From: Ailurus styani | Lineage: Eukaryota; Chordata; Mammalia; Carnivora; Ailuridae | Length of the DNA: 64,000 bases | Direction of reading: 5' to 3' | NCBI GenBank assembly: GCA_002007465.1 | Contig: LNAC01000032.1 | Span: 8,114,519 to 8,178,518 of the forward strand | In this document: in pieces, positions 1 to 11,976 of the stretch | How positions within the stretch are numbered: position 1 is the stretch's first letter | How the letters are laid out: the number at the start of each line of letters is the position of its first letter | The notes under the pieces: model-generated | Database searches by the model: none | Seen by the model: the letters and a program-made list of their open reading frames with translations, nothing else | What the model was told of the DNA's origin: nothing | Program-made: the position numbers and the translations under genes

Positions 1-3000
1 ATATATATTTTTTTCTAACAACTAGGCAACTGAGTTCCATTTTATAGAGTCCTCTTCCTCAGGATGAGGGTGTGGAAGTCTATACATACATATTATTTCA
101 TTTCTAGGTAACCGATGAAGCCCTAGGGGAGAGGCAGACTGGTGAAAAGATGTTTATCTTACTAAAATATCAGCTGTTCGAAAAAGACAGCCAAGGTGCT
201 AATCCGGTGCAGGGGTGTCTCATGCTCTTACAGTATTTGGCTTGTTTGTAGACAAGAATTAGTTGGTCAGATACTATAGATGGAGAGGGCATCAGTAATC
301 AACAATCATTGAGCAGTTATTATCTGTTCTGTCAGAATATCTGTTCTTGTGTCTTTCTTCTGTGCGTGTGTTTGTGTGTGATGCAAATAACCGTTAATTT
401 AAAATGCTTTCATGAGTTGAACTCAGGTTCAGTTGGGAGATTTCAGTATGGACTCTACTCTTATTGGTCATCACAATGTCTCTGAGTCTGTCAGTGTGAA
501 GCCATTGTCTTCAGGTTGGTCCCAACCTTGAATTCTCTGAAATTTTATTAGTAATTCTTAGTTGTAGGTTTTAAATTTTGTTTTTAAGCTGTGGCTCGTG
601 TAGATTGAGTTAATAACACCATGATTTTAAATGAGAGACATTAGATAGTCCCTCAGTTATAATAAGAAAACTAATTTTTATAATTTATTAGCAGTCATCA
701 AATAGCCAAGACTATATCTGAATTTAATAACCTCATTGAAAAAGTATATTTACTTTAAATTCTGTTTACCTGTTTATACTTCCGATGCTGCACGTAAATA
801 AAAAAAAAAAAGCATAGGGATGTGCATAACCATTCTTTTTTTTTAAGTTATTAGTAGTTTTGCATATTTTGACAGCATTTAGGAAAAGAATAAGAGTATG
901 GGGTGAATGAGAAAATGTAGAGTTTTGGTGAAAAGTAGGGTTGATGGGAGGAGGGAAGAAGCTTTAGAAAGAGTGTGGAATTACCAATTGTTATTCTAAC
1001 TAGGCACTTGGTAAGAAAATAGGCTTGTTGAAGTATAAGTTTATTCTACTTTCTGTTTGTTTAGGTAAAGGTAATTCATCCCTCCGTAGAGATATAAATT
1101 ACACACTTCCTCTAGTATGTCACAAATACGTTTGTAAAAATACGATATTTTTTTCCAGGTAGCCCATGCAAATGGTATAACTGTAGAGACATTTGTTTAC
1201 ATCCCTTTCCTTGATTTATTCACCTGTATTACATAATTAAGTCATCCTCTATCTTATGTGCAAATGACCAGTGTGGTTTGTCAGTTCCATTTTACTCACT
1301 TGGAATCATGTTAAATGGGTTGTGTTGGGTTTGAGGGCAGTGTTTCTGTATCTGTTGTTACTCTTGAATGATTTTTATTTGGCTTCTGATTTTACTTTGG
1401 AATTTAGCCACTCCTTACCTTTCACTCAGCTTCTCCTCCCAAATGTTGACAAAAACAGAGAGAGAGAGCATGAGTGAGCAAAAACTCGCTGTTTATATTT
1501 ATTCATGTCTCCAAGTGATTCATGTTCAGTTATCCATTGCCTGAATCATCATTCATTAAAAAAAAATAAATAAGAGGTTCACTCTTTCACTCTTCTCTCT
1601 GCCTATATTCTGTATTTATTACAACATTCTTAGGGGTTCAGGCCAAACTAGTTAGGAAAACTCAAGATGGGATATCTTGAATGTCTTAGAGAAAGCAGTC
1701 CCTAATGCATTGGCACATGGGTTGACAAACTGTGAACTGTAGGGAAACAAAGTTCAGTGGAATGTTTATGGAAATCAGTGGTAATGTGAATTTTTTTGGT
1801 CCTCTTCAGAATTGCTTCTCTTTATCACCTAGATGAGAGATGAAGGGTGCCTCCCAGCTCAGATAGAATAATTTGGCCTCCAAAGAGATTTATACAGTTT
1901 ACATTCTTTTTAGCATGCAAAATTCAGAAATTTTCACATCAAATCGGACTTTTTCCAGCTGCCTCTTTTAATAAAGGCATGTGCTGCCAGAACCTCTCCT
2001 CAACATCTTTATCTCCTCTTCCCTTCATAGACACGTTCAGTTATGTTGCTCCCCTGGCTCACATAGGTATTTGAGTTTGCTACCCTTTCTTGGGTGATTA
2101 AATGACATATTGGTTTAATGATTTTTTTGAATTTGACAAACCACTGTGAGAAATTAAGGGTCATTGGCCTGCTGGACTGTGCAACTGGGTGTTTAGAATC
2201 TAGATTAACTCTGAGACTGAGAGACCACAGTTAGCACAATAAGCTGAATTTTATGTACATTTGTACAATGTGCATTTTTCCATGTTAAATAGAAGCGGCT
2301 TGCTGGTTTCCAAAAAACAGTTCATGAAGAACATTCAAGAGGAAATTTTTTGCTCTCCTTCGGAGTCCTCAAAAGTCATTTCAATTTTTGTTTTAAAGAT
2401 TTAAACAAGCCAATTCCGGTTGAAATGTAAAACTGCAAAAATTCAAATGTAATTGTTAAATACAGTAACTTTTTTTTTAAAACTAATAGAGTGCTGGGTC
2501 ATTAAAAAAAAAAACAAGATAAACAGAAACAATACCTCCCTTGCAGAAATTTATGTGGACAGAAAATATGGAAATATATTTATGCTTTATTTGATTAAAT
2601 GTGAATGAAATACTTTAAGTGAAGGTACAGTACATTTTTCTGCCTGTTTTAAAGTCTATATTTAAGGGCAAATTTGATAATTAGTATGAGAATCAGTACA
2701 TTAAGATAATCTTGTGGAAAGATAGCTTTGGATGGAGACTCTTCCTAGCAATTGTGATAAACCAAGTAAAGGACTCTTGTCACCATCATCTGTATCAACC
2801 CGAATGACCTCACTTAGTAATTTGGTAAAGTGAGAAGAATGATCAAAAGGAGACAGTTTGCATAGCAGATCTAGATTTCTCTTCTATTTAATAAAACTCT
2901 TGAATGGTACCTTAATGGACACAATATACAGTAAAGCTAGTGTGGATTAGATGGAAATGTGGTTGAACTGATTTTTCCCTCGTTGAATGAAGGAACTGAT

Positions 3001-3364
3001 CATTTCATTAATGTATCACTGTCAGTCTGGAGAGGTGCTTCTAGTGGTAAGCAGATGATTCTGACCTTTATATGTGCATGGGGTGGGAGGTTTGACATTT
3101 TGCCATTAATTTTGGCAACAAAAACAACAACAAAACCCAAAACCTCAGGATGGCATTAAAGTAGAAATGTAATGTTGACAGTGGAACATGTAAGAACCCA
3201 GAATTTTAGAAAGATCTCTTCCTTGAAGAAACACAGCTAATCTTCTTATTTTTTATATTCTTGATAACCATCATATTGCCCTCTGTGAATGAGGTCTTCA
3301 AAAACACGTGTTTGTTGATTTATCACTGAATGAGATGTAACATGTGTTTTGGAGTAATAGGGAC
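1..3364. other. AT-rich unique intergenic/intronic DNA
   Basis: No gene, RNA gene or recognisable young repeat is visible. The few short open frames lack codon structure or family resemblance. Short A and T runs (for example near 800-843 and 2,470-2,510) are the only local structure. Very old repeats could be missed by eye. Confidence 0.6.
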
Positions 3365-3500
3365 AAGAATGGCACTGATGCCGAGGCCCCACTCTTAGAA
3401 ATTCTGATGTAATTGATCTGGGGTGGGGTCCAGGCATTGGTGTTTTGTAGAAGCTCTTCAGATAATTTGGATATGCAACTGGGGTTAAGGATTAACAGTT
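3365..3500. mobile_element. MER5-like non-autonomous hAT DNA transposon fragment
   Basis: The stretch with GAGGCCCCACTC, AAATTCTGATGTAATTGATC and TGGGGTGGGGTCCAGGCATT follows, from memory, the internal order of the mammalian MER5A family (a Charlie/hAT MITE). No coding capacity is present or expected. The ends are diverged, so the boundaries are approximate. Family identity is recalled, not searched. Confidence 0.65.
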
Positions 3501-3704
3501 TATAAGTCTGAAATTTTCTGAGATGGACAGAACTTTGCAATGTGCTCATGTACTCTGCAATAGCTCTGGCTTAGTGATATATATTTGTCCTAGGACTTTG
3601 CTTGTTAATATTGAGAGCTGAATAAATGAAAATATCCATATGGATATGGGATATAAGCTTCACCTTAAATGTATTTTCTCAAGGACATACACACAACACA
3701 CCCG

Positions 3705-3705
3705 A

Positions 3706-3736
<31 letters not shown>
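3705..3736. repeat. (TG)n microsatellite
   Basis: About 15 TG units ending in TGCGTG. A short ACACACAACACACC stretch lies just upstream, so a small hairpin is possible. Likely length-polymorphic. Confidence 0.95.
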
Positions 3737-4089
3737 GGGCATCATAAGTGGGTTAGCTTCACCTGTGCTGTGAATTAGGGTGGTTCTCACCTTGTTTCTC
3801 TTCAGTTACTTGCTCTCTGGCACCCCCTCTTCCCTTCTGGCTCCTATGAGCCCCCACTGCCTAAGAGAACATACCAGGGCCACAAGGTCAACCAGGGGCA
3901 TAGAGTTTAATGCAAATTTTATTCTCAACCAAGTAGCTGGCCTACTAACTATGAGAGTAAGGTGGTCAGGTGGATAGTTATAGCTAACACCAGCCTGATT
4001 TGCATTTTTCTAATTATTCTTCTAAGGCAATATATATAGCGGAAAGTTATGGAGCATGCTATAGTCCTGGGTAATTGAAACCATGAGAG

Positions 4090-4215
4090 TCAGGAGACCT
4101 GCATTGTAGCCACAGATATTTAGGGGCTCCCCAGCTTTGTGACTTTCAGAAACTTATTTACCTGCCTTGGTGTCAATTTCCTTTCTGTAAAAGGAGAAGC
4201 TCATATTAAGCAAAC
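4090..4215 (+). mobile_element. MIR-like SINE remnant
   Basis: The order AGTCAGGAGACCTGCATT, then GCTTTGTGACTTTCAGAAAC, then CAATTTCCTTTCTGTAAAA follows the MIR core (tRNA-derived ancient mammalian SINE) in the plus orientation. Heavily diverged; boundaries approximate. Confidence 0.55.
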
Positions 4216-4334
4216 ACTGTTTCCTTCTAGCTCTTAACATATAAAATTCTACTTTTACTATTAATTTTAGAAAACATAAGCATCCCCTTGGTAGCTAAAT
4301 ACTATTTTCCCAACCTAAAAAAAAAAAAAAAATC

Positions 4335-4470
4335 CAGCTCAATCTAGCCTTGTGGTGAGTGATGTTGATAATGCCTGTGTGGGGGCAGGGAGCATATGAG
4401 AAACCTCTGTATTGTCTCAGTTTTGCTGTGAACCTAAAACTGCTCTAAAAAATTAAGATTTAAAAAAAAA
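4335..4470 (+). mobile_element. L1 3'-end fragment (old L1M type)
   Basis: GATGTTGATAATGCCTGTGT, GGGGGCAGGGAGCATATG and AACCTAAAACTGCTCTAAAA are the characteristic end of older mammalian L1 3' untranslated regions, followed by an A-rich tail. A run of 16 A lies just upstream. The fragment is about 135 bp, so strongly 5'-truncated. Confidence 0.75.
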
Positions 4471-5204
4471 ACCAACAACCAAAAATGAAATAAAAATGAA
4501 TGGCTTCAACAATTTATATAATTTCATATCTACCCTTAATTTTGGGGTATTTTAATTAGAATGTGTCATAGTGTTATAAATTAACACTACACCAGTCTAG
4601 AATATTTTTATAATCTGAATGAGGATGAAGGCCATGGGGATGTTTGTGTACTCCTATTATTTACTTCACTTACAGTGCTTCTGTAAAATGTAAATAACAT
4701 TCCCTTTGATTGCCTATTTGCAGAGTGGTTATTAGTAAAGGGAGGTGGTTGGTGAGTTCCTCCTATTCTACTAAAGGAAAACAATTTAATCTAAAAACTG
4801 TTATGTTAAAAAGTCAGTCTTTTTATTCGACCTCAGCCCATGGTCAATATTTAACTCACTGAATGATTCTTAGAAAAATCTTTGAAAATCGTTTGTTTTA
4901 GTATATAGCAAGGTTAATAATATCCGTGAATATTTCATGCTGTAATCCTATAGAGAAATGAAAATAGGGTAGATTAGTTTAAATAATTCTGCAGAGAATA
5001 AGCATTAATACTTGATTCTTCTTTCAATAGCTTTTTTGGTGGGTTAACCACACACATATAGTTAAAATATTTTTTAAATGAGGTCTTCAGAAGAATGTGT
5101 GAGAAAAGTCATGATGATTCTATAATTAGCTTGCAGAGGAAGGAATTTGCAGAGCCCATGATTAATTAGGTATTTCTAAACTAATATTTCTAAACTAATA
5201 ATTT

Positions 5205-5395
5205 TTTTTAAAGATTTTATTTATTTATTTGACACACAGAGAGAGATTACAAGTAGGCAGAGAGGCAGGAAGAGAGAGGAGGAAGCAGGCTCCTGGCTGA
5301 GCAGGGAGCCCAATGCGGGCCTCGATCCCAGGACCCTGAGATCATGACCTGAGCCGAAGGCAGAGGCTTTAACCCACTGAGCCACCCAGGCGCCC
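5205..5395 (-). mobile_element. CAN-SINE (SINEC), young subtype
   Basis: Read on the minus strand: GGCGCCTGGGTGGCTCAGTG, then GTTAAAGCC, a CT-rich segment, (AAAT)n and an A tail. The target-site duplication TAAACTAATAATTT is intact at 5,191-5,204 and 5,396-5,409. The CAN-SINE family is tRNA-Lys-derived, is moved by L1 machinery and codes for nothing. Confidence 0.95.
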
Positions 5396-5869
5396 TAAAC
5401 TAATAATTTCTAAACTAATCTCTGGCCAGTGTTTTGCAATGGGATCTTCCATCTGATACCTTTGAAGAAAATAAAATTCTAAAAAATTGTACTACATTAG
5501 TAATTTATAAAAGATAATACATGCTTTTTTCAGACTGATGTACTAAAAGCAATTACTGGGTGATGTTTGCAAATGCTTTGAAAGAACTTCAGGTGTTTGA
5601 GATAAGCCTTTAAAGAGTTTGAAACAGTTATAAAAATTATGGAGTGATCACATTACATTAGGAGACAGAATATATTGTTATAAAAATACTAAAGAGTAAA
5701 GGGCATACTATGGTTTCAAATGTAAGGATTTGGTTCTGGAGTGCTCAAGGTTAAATATGTACATTGTTGTCTCCTTTTATGGAATTTTCCATAATATCCT
5801 TTCCTTTGAAAAAGTACTATAGTACTTTTCTCATTCCTGAACAAGTTACCCCATATACTGTAAGAGGGT

Positions 5870-6080
5870 CTTGACTTTGATACTTTTACCTATTTTGGTC
5901 TTGGTTAAATAACTTGGGTTGCCAGACCTCAGCTTCCTTATCTCTAAATTGGAGATATTAATAGTACCTACCTCACATAGTTTCATTAAAATTAAATAAA
6001 ACAGTACATATAAAGTATTTAGTTGGGGACTGCTCTGTAGTAAGTACTCGGTAAAAGTGAGAATATTGTTGTTATCTTGC
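5870..6080 (+). mobile_element. MIR SINE remnant
   Basis: CTTGGTTAAATAACTTGGGT, CCTCAGCTTCCTTATCTCTA, ATAATAGTACCTACCTCA and the end CTGTAGTAAGTACTCGGTAA match the MIR order on the plus strand over about 200 bp. Confidence 0.75.
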
Positions 6081-6750
6081 CTGTGAGCTAAAAATAATCG
6101 CTTCTTTTGTGTACTGGCTGATGTTCTCTCTGTGAAAGTGATGTCTCTAACCTTTTTCTTTCTTATTCTTTCTTGTAAGAGCTCATGTGTCCCTGGGACA
6201 CTGAAAGTAATTAAGTGGTTTACTTTAATGGATCTTCACTTCTAGCTTATTCTAGATGGGAATAATCGGAAAGTAGGTGACAATGTTAATTAGAAACAGA
6301 AATTAACATCTTTTATAAGGACAATTTACCTGATGATAATAATTGAGAAGTGATTGTAAGATCGTCAGAGAGGAGTTTATAGGATGAATCACTTTAGATG
6401 AACAGAGGTTGTTGTTTCAGAGAAAGAGGCAGATAGTTTGGACTTATATTTTAAGAGAGAGATAGAAAGTTACACTGTGTTGCTGGCATTCGTTTTTTAG
6501 TTAGTAATTTGACTCATTAGGGTCATACATAAAGGTTGAAACAGAACTTGTCTCTATTGATGAAAGACCACTTGAAAATTCTAACATAAAAGCTTATTTA
6601 AATGATATATCTATCATTCTAGAAAGATCTTGGGTAGTCCTACATAGACCAGAATAGTACTAGGAAAGTAAAAGATTTCCTGTGAAGTCAGATATGCTCT
6701 TTTGAAGAATGAGTTTATTAGGTCATTTAAATTTTGTGTTAAACTTGAAT

Positions 6751-6783
6751 TCTCTCTCTCTCTCTCTCTCTTTTTTTTTTTTT
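6751..6783. repeat. (TC)10 followed by a T13 run
   Basis: Pyrimidine-only strand: TCTC units from 6,751, then a run of T. Probably a microsatellite that grew beside a poly-A tail whose parent element is not recognisable. Confidence 0.9.
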
Positions 6784-6861
6784 GATTATGAATTTGCTTT
6801 GTTAGACCAGAGAGGAAGCCAACGTGTTAAGCAAGTTCTAAGTTATAACATCTCCAGCCCT

Positions 6862-6892
6862 GCACACACACATAGGCACACACACACATACG
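6862..6892. repeat. Interrupted (CA)n microsatellite
   Basis: CACACACACATAGGCACACACACACATACGCAC-type repeat, broken by AGG and TACG units. Confidence 0.85.
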
Positions 6893-8074
6893 CACCACAA
6901 TTTCTGTGTCATGTCAGAGTCATCAAAGGGAATATTTAAATGAAACGTGATGCCAAGATCTTTATTAGAATAGAAATGTCGCACCTTTCTTGCTGGTATG
7001 ATTTGCCGTGTCTTCAGAAGCCTGTGCTGCTGAAGATGAGTCATTAAGAGAAACTGGCGTCCAAGAAACTACATTATTACAATCGTGCTTTCTAAACTGG
7101 TCATCTAGCTAAAACTGGATGAGGCTGAAAACAGAGTTTCTGCCTTGCAAGGAGAGTAATTAGTATTCAAATTGGTCAGGAAGTTTCTTATGTTCTATGC
7201 CCTGACTGCTTTTAGCATTTTATTAGCATACACTTTAGACACGGGTTGTATGGATCCTGTAGCAAATCCTAAGGCCATAAAGCTGATGGAGCAGTAGCAT
7301 TCACAGAATGCAGGGGTCTCAGAGAAGGGGGCATCTGACAGAAGATTCACATTCTTATTTCAATTTGGCAGTTTAGATCTACTGCCCTGAGAAGTCAGCA
7401 TCTTTTAGGATGGCGTGATAGTTTTTATACAAGCAATCTAAAACACCTTTCAGAATTTATAAGTTGTTATGAGCATAATGATTTCGGTGTAGCCCTGTGA
7501 ATAAATCTGGTGTTATAATGACGTGTTTAATAATTCTAACCAGGAAACTTTTTTTTTTCATGACAGATACACTCAAATGAGTACATTTGTTAAGCTAGTA
7601 CTGAGATACCACTTTAGCTCCCATAAAAGAAAATTCTTAGTTTGTATAACAAAGCCTACAGCTATACGGTCATGATCTGCGCTGCAGGGACTGGTCTGTG
7701 GGAGTGGAGGAAGGATTGAAGTTGCTGGTATTTATTGATATCCCTGATGATCTTGGTCAGAATGGCATCCACGCTCATTGTGGATGTTTGCTGAATGAAT
7801 GATTGCCCACTTGCCAACTGGGAGAGAGAGAAGGAAGGCATGAAATGGAAAAGAAAATGCTCGACAGTGAGATTCATGACAGCTGGGGTCATGACCCATC
7901 TTCTGATGAGTTTCCAGAGTTGAATTTATCTCAGGGACACTTGGGAGGAAACAGTTGGCATGTGGTGTGGTGAAGAACGATGATAGAGGAGGATGAAAGA
8001 ACTTGTAGTGTTGTTTTCCTCAGAGTAAAGAGAAGGAAGTGTTCAGAGTAATAAAAATATTTAAATATAAACTG

Positions 8075-8205
8075 AAGAAAACCTCTGGTTCCCGTTTTTG
8101 GTAGATGGGGAAACCCAGAACAGAGATTAAAGGTATAATCTTATCTCTAGATGTAGTCGACTGAAGTTTCAAAAACAGAAGCCAGGTCTTCTGACTCCAG
8201 CATAT
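8075..8205 (-). mobile_element. MIR-like remnant
   Basis: GATGGGGAAACCCAGAACAG followed by GCCAGGTCTTCTGACTCCAG resembles the reverse complement of the MIR middle and 5' part. Low similarity. Confidence 0.5.
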
Positions 8206-8880
8206 ACTGGATACTTCCTTCAGCTCTGTGAAAACCTTGGTGGAAATTCTAAATTGCAGTGGTTTGTTGGATTTCCAGAATCAACAGTATGCTTGTCTGG
8301 GTTCTTCTCAGAGACTTAATTTCTCAGAGATTAAATTTCTTTTAAGAAAGGAAACTGAAGAATTCCTTGCCAAGCTTGAAAGAGGCAAGTTTTCTCCTTT
8401 CTGAGTTTTATCAAAGGAAGACTCGCTAGGACTCTGGGAAAGGGACAAGCAGGAGATCTGGAAAGGAATGGTGGCAGAGAAATGGCAGTAAGCAAAGAAG
8501 AGAGAATTTTCAAAGGAAGGGACAGTTTCCCAGAGAGAGATGGTTATGGCTTTGTGACAAAATCAGACAGTTCCCACCCAAGCAGAGGAATTTAGATGGT
8601 ATCTGCTGTTTCCACCTCGAAAGTTAGTGTCTGAAACACTGACAGATTTGAGGGGTCTTAGAGATTACTTCCTTATCCAAGAGGAAGACTTATGTGTGGA
8701 CAAGGCAGCAGCCATCCTCTCCAGTGTTACTTCCTCTTTCTTTTGCTCGCTAGTGGTTCGTTGGCTCATCAGAAATTTTGAGCAAGTTGCCTGTGGAGGT
8801 ATAGCCCAGAGTTCCTTCTCTTAAATGATAATCCATTTGGGTAGTTCTTTAAGTATTTTCTTCAGTGTCCAATTTCTTAG

Positions 8881-8910
8881 GTGAAGTTTTGTGAAGTTTT
8901 GTGAAGTTTT
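8881..8910. repeat. Three tandem copies of GTGAAGTTTT
   Basis: Three perfect adjacent 10-bp units. Short local slippage; no function inferred. Confidence 0.95.
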
Positions 8911-9534
8911 CCTTAGCTACTATTTTCTACGGTGCTTTTTTTTAATCAGTAAATTTATGGGAATTTACTAGTTATTCTTCAGATTTAATACTCTTGATTA
9001 AAGTTGGGATTTTGTTTTTCCAGTTAATTTTGTATTCTCTTGAATGTTTCACTACTACCATGAGCATACCTTCTTTTTAAATAATTACTTTCTCATTTGT
9101 ATATTAATTTGTTCTTATGATAAAGATTTATTGGATACCATTTACCTGCAGCCAGTTTTGTATGCTTTCCTATCTCCAGACAAGTAGGACATAAAATATT
9201 CATACATTTGTTTTGAACACGGTTTCATTCTTTACATAGTTTGAAGGGGAATTAGTTCTGGTCGTTTTTGGGAAACAATGATAATATGTTTTGAATTTTC
9301 TAAATAGAAAATAGAGAAGAGAAGTTGAAAATGTTCCTGGATACTTTCTAAATACAAGTAATGGATATTCAGTAATTAATGTTTTTAGGCCAAATGTAAA
9401 CAAATATATAAAAGACTTGTTTATGGGTATAGATGAATCCTTTTACATAGCCATTAATATTGTCTGTCAGGAATTATGTAATGTTCTGTATGTTTCATGG
9501 ATGAAGGGGAAAATTATCCAATGTCATAAAAATA

Positions 9535-9670
9535 AATAGCACTTTATAGAGAATGATGCATGCCAGATACTGTTGTAAGTATTTTATATATATATTGATT
9601 CATTTATTATTATTAGAGCAGTCTTGTGGGATAAATACTGTTTCTATAGTAAAGGGATAGTCCCTGATTT
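9535..9670 (-). mobile_element. MIR-like remnant
   Basis: GCCAGATACTGTTGTAAGTA, then ATTGATTCATTTATTATTAT, then TGTGGGATAAATACTGTT follows the reverse MIR 3' half (last-used size and count phrases). Diverged. Confidence 0.55.
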
Positions 9671-10139
9671 GCACACTATAGGTAAGGCAAACATAGTGCA
9701 CAAAACAGTAAATATTTGTGGTTTTTACAACAAACCGATAAAAAGTTCTAAATGTCAAATAAAATGACTGATGATTTGTTCATTGGATTCAGTCCCTGAA
9801 CCTGGAAGACTGACAAAATGTCTTCTATGTGGAGATGGAGACCCCTAACTCTCTAAATTTGGATGAAAGTAACTAACCAACTCTTTTCTGTAATGATTTT
9901 CCATTTGGGACATTAATACACCTTATCTCTATTAAGCAAAACTCCCCTATGCGTTTATAAAGGAAAAGAAAAGACAACAGAACGAAAACAATCAGGAATA
10001 AATAATAACATGGAAGCACCTTCAGGGCTCATTATAAAGATGTGGTAACAGTCTCAGAAGGATAAAGGGACCTCTGGAAGGGCACAAAGCAGGGCAGAAA
10101 TGGGTTCCGTAATGAGAAGTATTTAGATCCATATCCCCC

Positions 10140-10335
10140 TCCTCCCCCCCATGTGAGTGACCTTGGCAAAATTAATCTTTGACAGCTTCTGTATATTCAT
10201 GTGTAAAAAACATGGCAATGATGAACTTTACAGCATTAATGAGAGTACTGAACAAATTAATATACTTAGAAGTATCTAGTTCAAGCTTTAGTTCATAGTA
10301 GGTGCACAGTAAATGCCAATTTTTCTTTGTCCTCA
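10140..10335 (+). mobile_element. MIR-like remnant
   Basis: GTGACCTTGGCAAAATTAAT, GTATATTCATGTGTAAAA and TTCATAGTAGGTGCACAGTA follow the plus-strand MIR order, including its 3' end. Confidence 0.6.
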
Positions 10336-11389
10336 CTCTCTCTCTCCCGCTGCTTGACTAACTCTGCTACCGTAGGACGCAACTCTAAGATTACCATGCT
10401 ACTCAGGGAAGGAGACAGTCCCACTGGCAAACATTCCCAACACACACAGATGTTGTAACAGGTCTATTGACTCCTTCCATCATTAAAATTCTGCAATCAT
10501 CATATCTCAGTTTAACTTCATCAGACTTGTTAACAGTCATTTAAATGGAAATTTCTGTTGTGGATATGGTTTATTTGCTATCAGTGAATACTAACACTAG
10601 TGAACAGGCAGCCTTGCTAACCAAATATTTGCCTTTGGAGTCAGCCAGTGATCATGATTGCTCTACTTTCACAGTTAATGTAGTTACACTTCTAGAAGGT
10701 GGACATTTGAAATTTCTAGTGATGTTTATGTGCTATCATATAATTAGTAACCTGTTGTAAATCATCCAGCCACTGGTGATTTGCCAGAATGAACAATAGC
10801 TGAGATTGCTCATTGCTGACTTTAATACTGTAACCTGAAAGATAACATCCTTTTTCCCGTTGGTATCAAACTCTTCTGACAGTAGATTAACTTTTAAAAA
10901 GTTAACTCTATCAATTCTCACTGTGATTTGATGGCAAAGTAATACAGTAGCTATGCTGGGCTAATAACAGATCTCTATTAAGAAGCCATACCTGTATTTG
11001 TTACAATTTGCAGTACATGTGTTCAATAAAACTATTACTATAGCAAAAGTAGTGAGAAGATAAATACCAGATCCAATGGCAGAAAAGAATATATATTGTT
11101 AGACATATTGGTAATTTACCATTTTTTAAACTATTCAGTGACGATCGTGCAGACAAAAAAGAGAAGAAAATGATTCAAAGGACTCATTATCATACTTAAA
11201 AACAAAAGACGTGGAAGAAAAAATAATAAAGTAGATGTGAGGATTATTTTATGGTTTTCTTATGAAAAAGTAACATTAACACAGTACCAGCCGTGATTAT
11301 GGTAACAAAGAACAAGCTAAACTTACCCCTAATGTATCACTTTAGAACAAATAATTTATTTTTTATGAATATGTTTTATTTTAACTTGT

Positions 11390-11515
11390 ATTCCTATTTT
11401 TAAAATATTTATTTATTTGTTTGTTTTTTTATTTTGGTTTCATGGGTAGGATTTAGTGATTCATCACTTGCATATAACACCCAGTGGTCATCACAACAAA
11501 GAAGTCACATGGCAC
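11390..11515 (-). mobile_element. Carnivore L1 3'-UTR fragment
   Basis: TTTAGTGATTCATCACTTGC, ATATAACACCCAGTGGTCAT and the preceding T-rich stretch match a phrase common in reversed carnivore L1 3' ends. No ORF2 sequence is attached. Family call is from memory. Confidence 0.6.
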
Positions 11516-11702
11516 CATACAGAAACATAAGATGTAAAAAAAAAAGTGAGGGAATAAAGAAATCTTCAATTTAAATTTTTGAAATGTCACTTTTACTTCA
11601 GAGGATTAACACTGAAATAATAGACTGCTTTACTATTTGCAGAATCCAATCACTTTTAGTTGTTAGTAAGAGGTTAGAATTTTTTATCAATTTAAAAATA
11701 AG

Positions 11703-11962
11703 GGGTGCCTGGGTGGCTCAGTGGGTTAAGCCTCTGCCTTCGGCTCAGGTCATGATCTCAGGGTCCTGGGATCAAGCCCCGCATCGGGCTCCCTGCTCAG
11801 CGGGGANAATCATGATTTCAGGGTCCTGGGATCAAGCCCCGCATCGGGCTCCCTGCTCAGCAGGGAGCCTGCTTCCCCCTCTCTCTCTGCCTGCCTCTCT
11901 GCCTCCTTGTGATCTCTCTCTCTGTCAAATAAATAAATAAATAAATAATCTTTATAAAAAAA
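11703..11962 (+). mobile_element. CAN-SINE (young) with internal gap and duplicated segment
   Basis: Starts GGGTGCCTGGGTGGCTCAG and ends in (AAAT)n plus an A tail. The target-site duplication AATTTAAAAATAAG is exact at 11,689-11,702 and 11,963-11,976. The element is about 60 bp longer than its relatives because 11,751-11,806 and 11,811-11,866 are near copies on either side of a single N at 11,807. This is probably an assembly join, not biology. Confidence 0.95.
11751..11866. repeat. 56-bp duplicated segment flanking an N (likely assembly artefact)
   Basis: Two 56-bp copies at an offset of 60 differ at only two positions (CATGATC/CATGATT and GCGGGGA/GCAGGGA). An undetermined base sits between them at 11,807. 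Confidence 0.9.
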
Positions 11963-11976
11963 AATTTAAAAATAAG

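Larger units (their letters stand above)
6082..8070. other. Unique AT-rich DNA without genes
   Basis: I see no gene. A (TC)10-T13 run lies at 6,751-6,783 and a broken (CA)n at 6,862-6,892. The T13 run looks like a reversed A tail, but no SINE body follows it. Confidence 0.6.

Noticed and set aside
7570..7650. GAGATACCACTTTAGC, similar to an L1 ORF2 phrase
   Set aside because: Only about 16 bp agree, and the flanks do not continue as L1.
7662..7892. 76-codon minus-strand open frame
   Set aside because: Looks mildly protein-like near its end but has no recognisable family, splice sites or promoter.
8881..8910. Possible CRISPR-like or regulatory repeat
   Set aside because: Three adjacent 10-bp copies without spacers in a mammalian genome; simple slippage.
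11584..11940. 118-codon open frame containing an undefined residue
   Set aside because: It reads through a SINE and across the N at 11,807. The WVAQWVK-like segment recurs wherever a SINE is on the same strand (33,610; 56,636; 57,178), so it is repeat translation.
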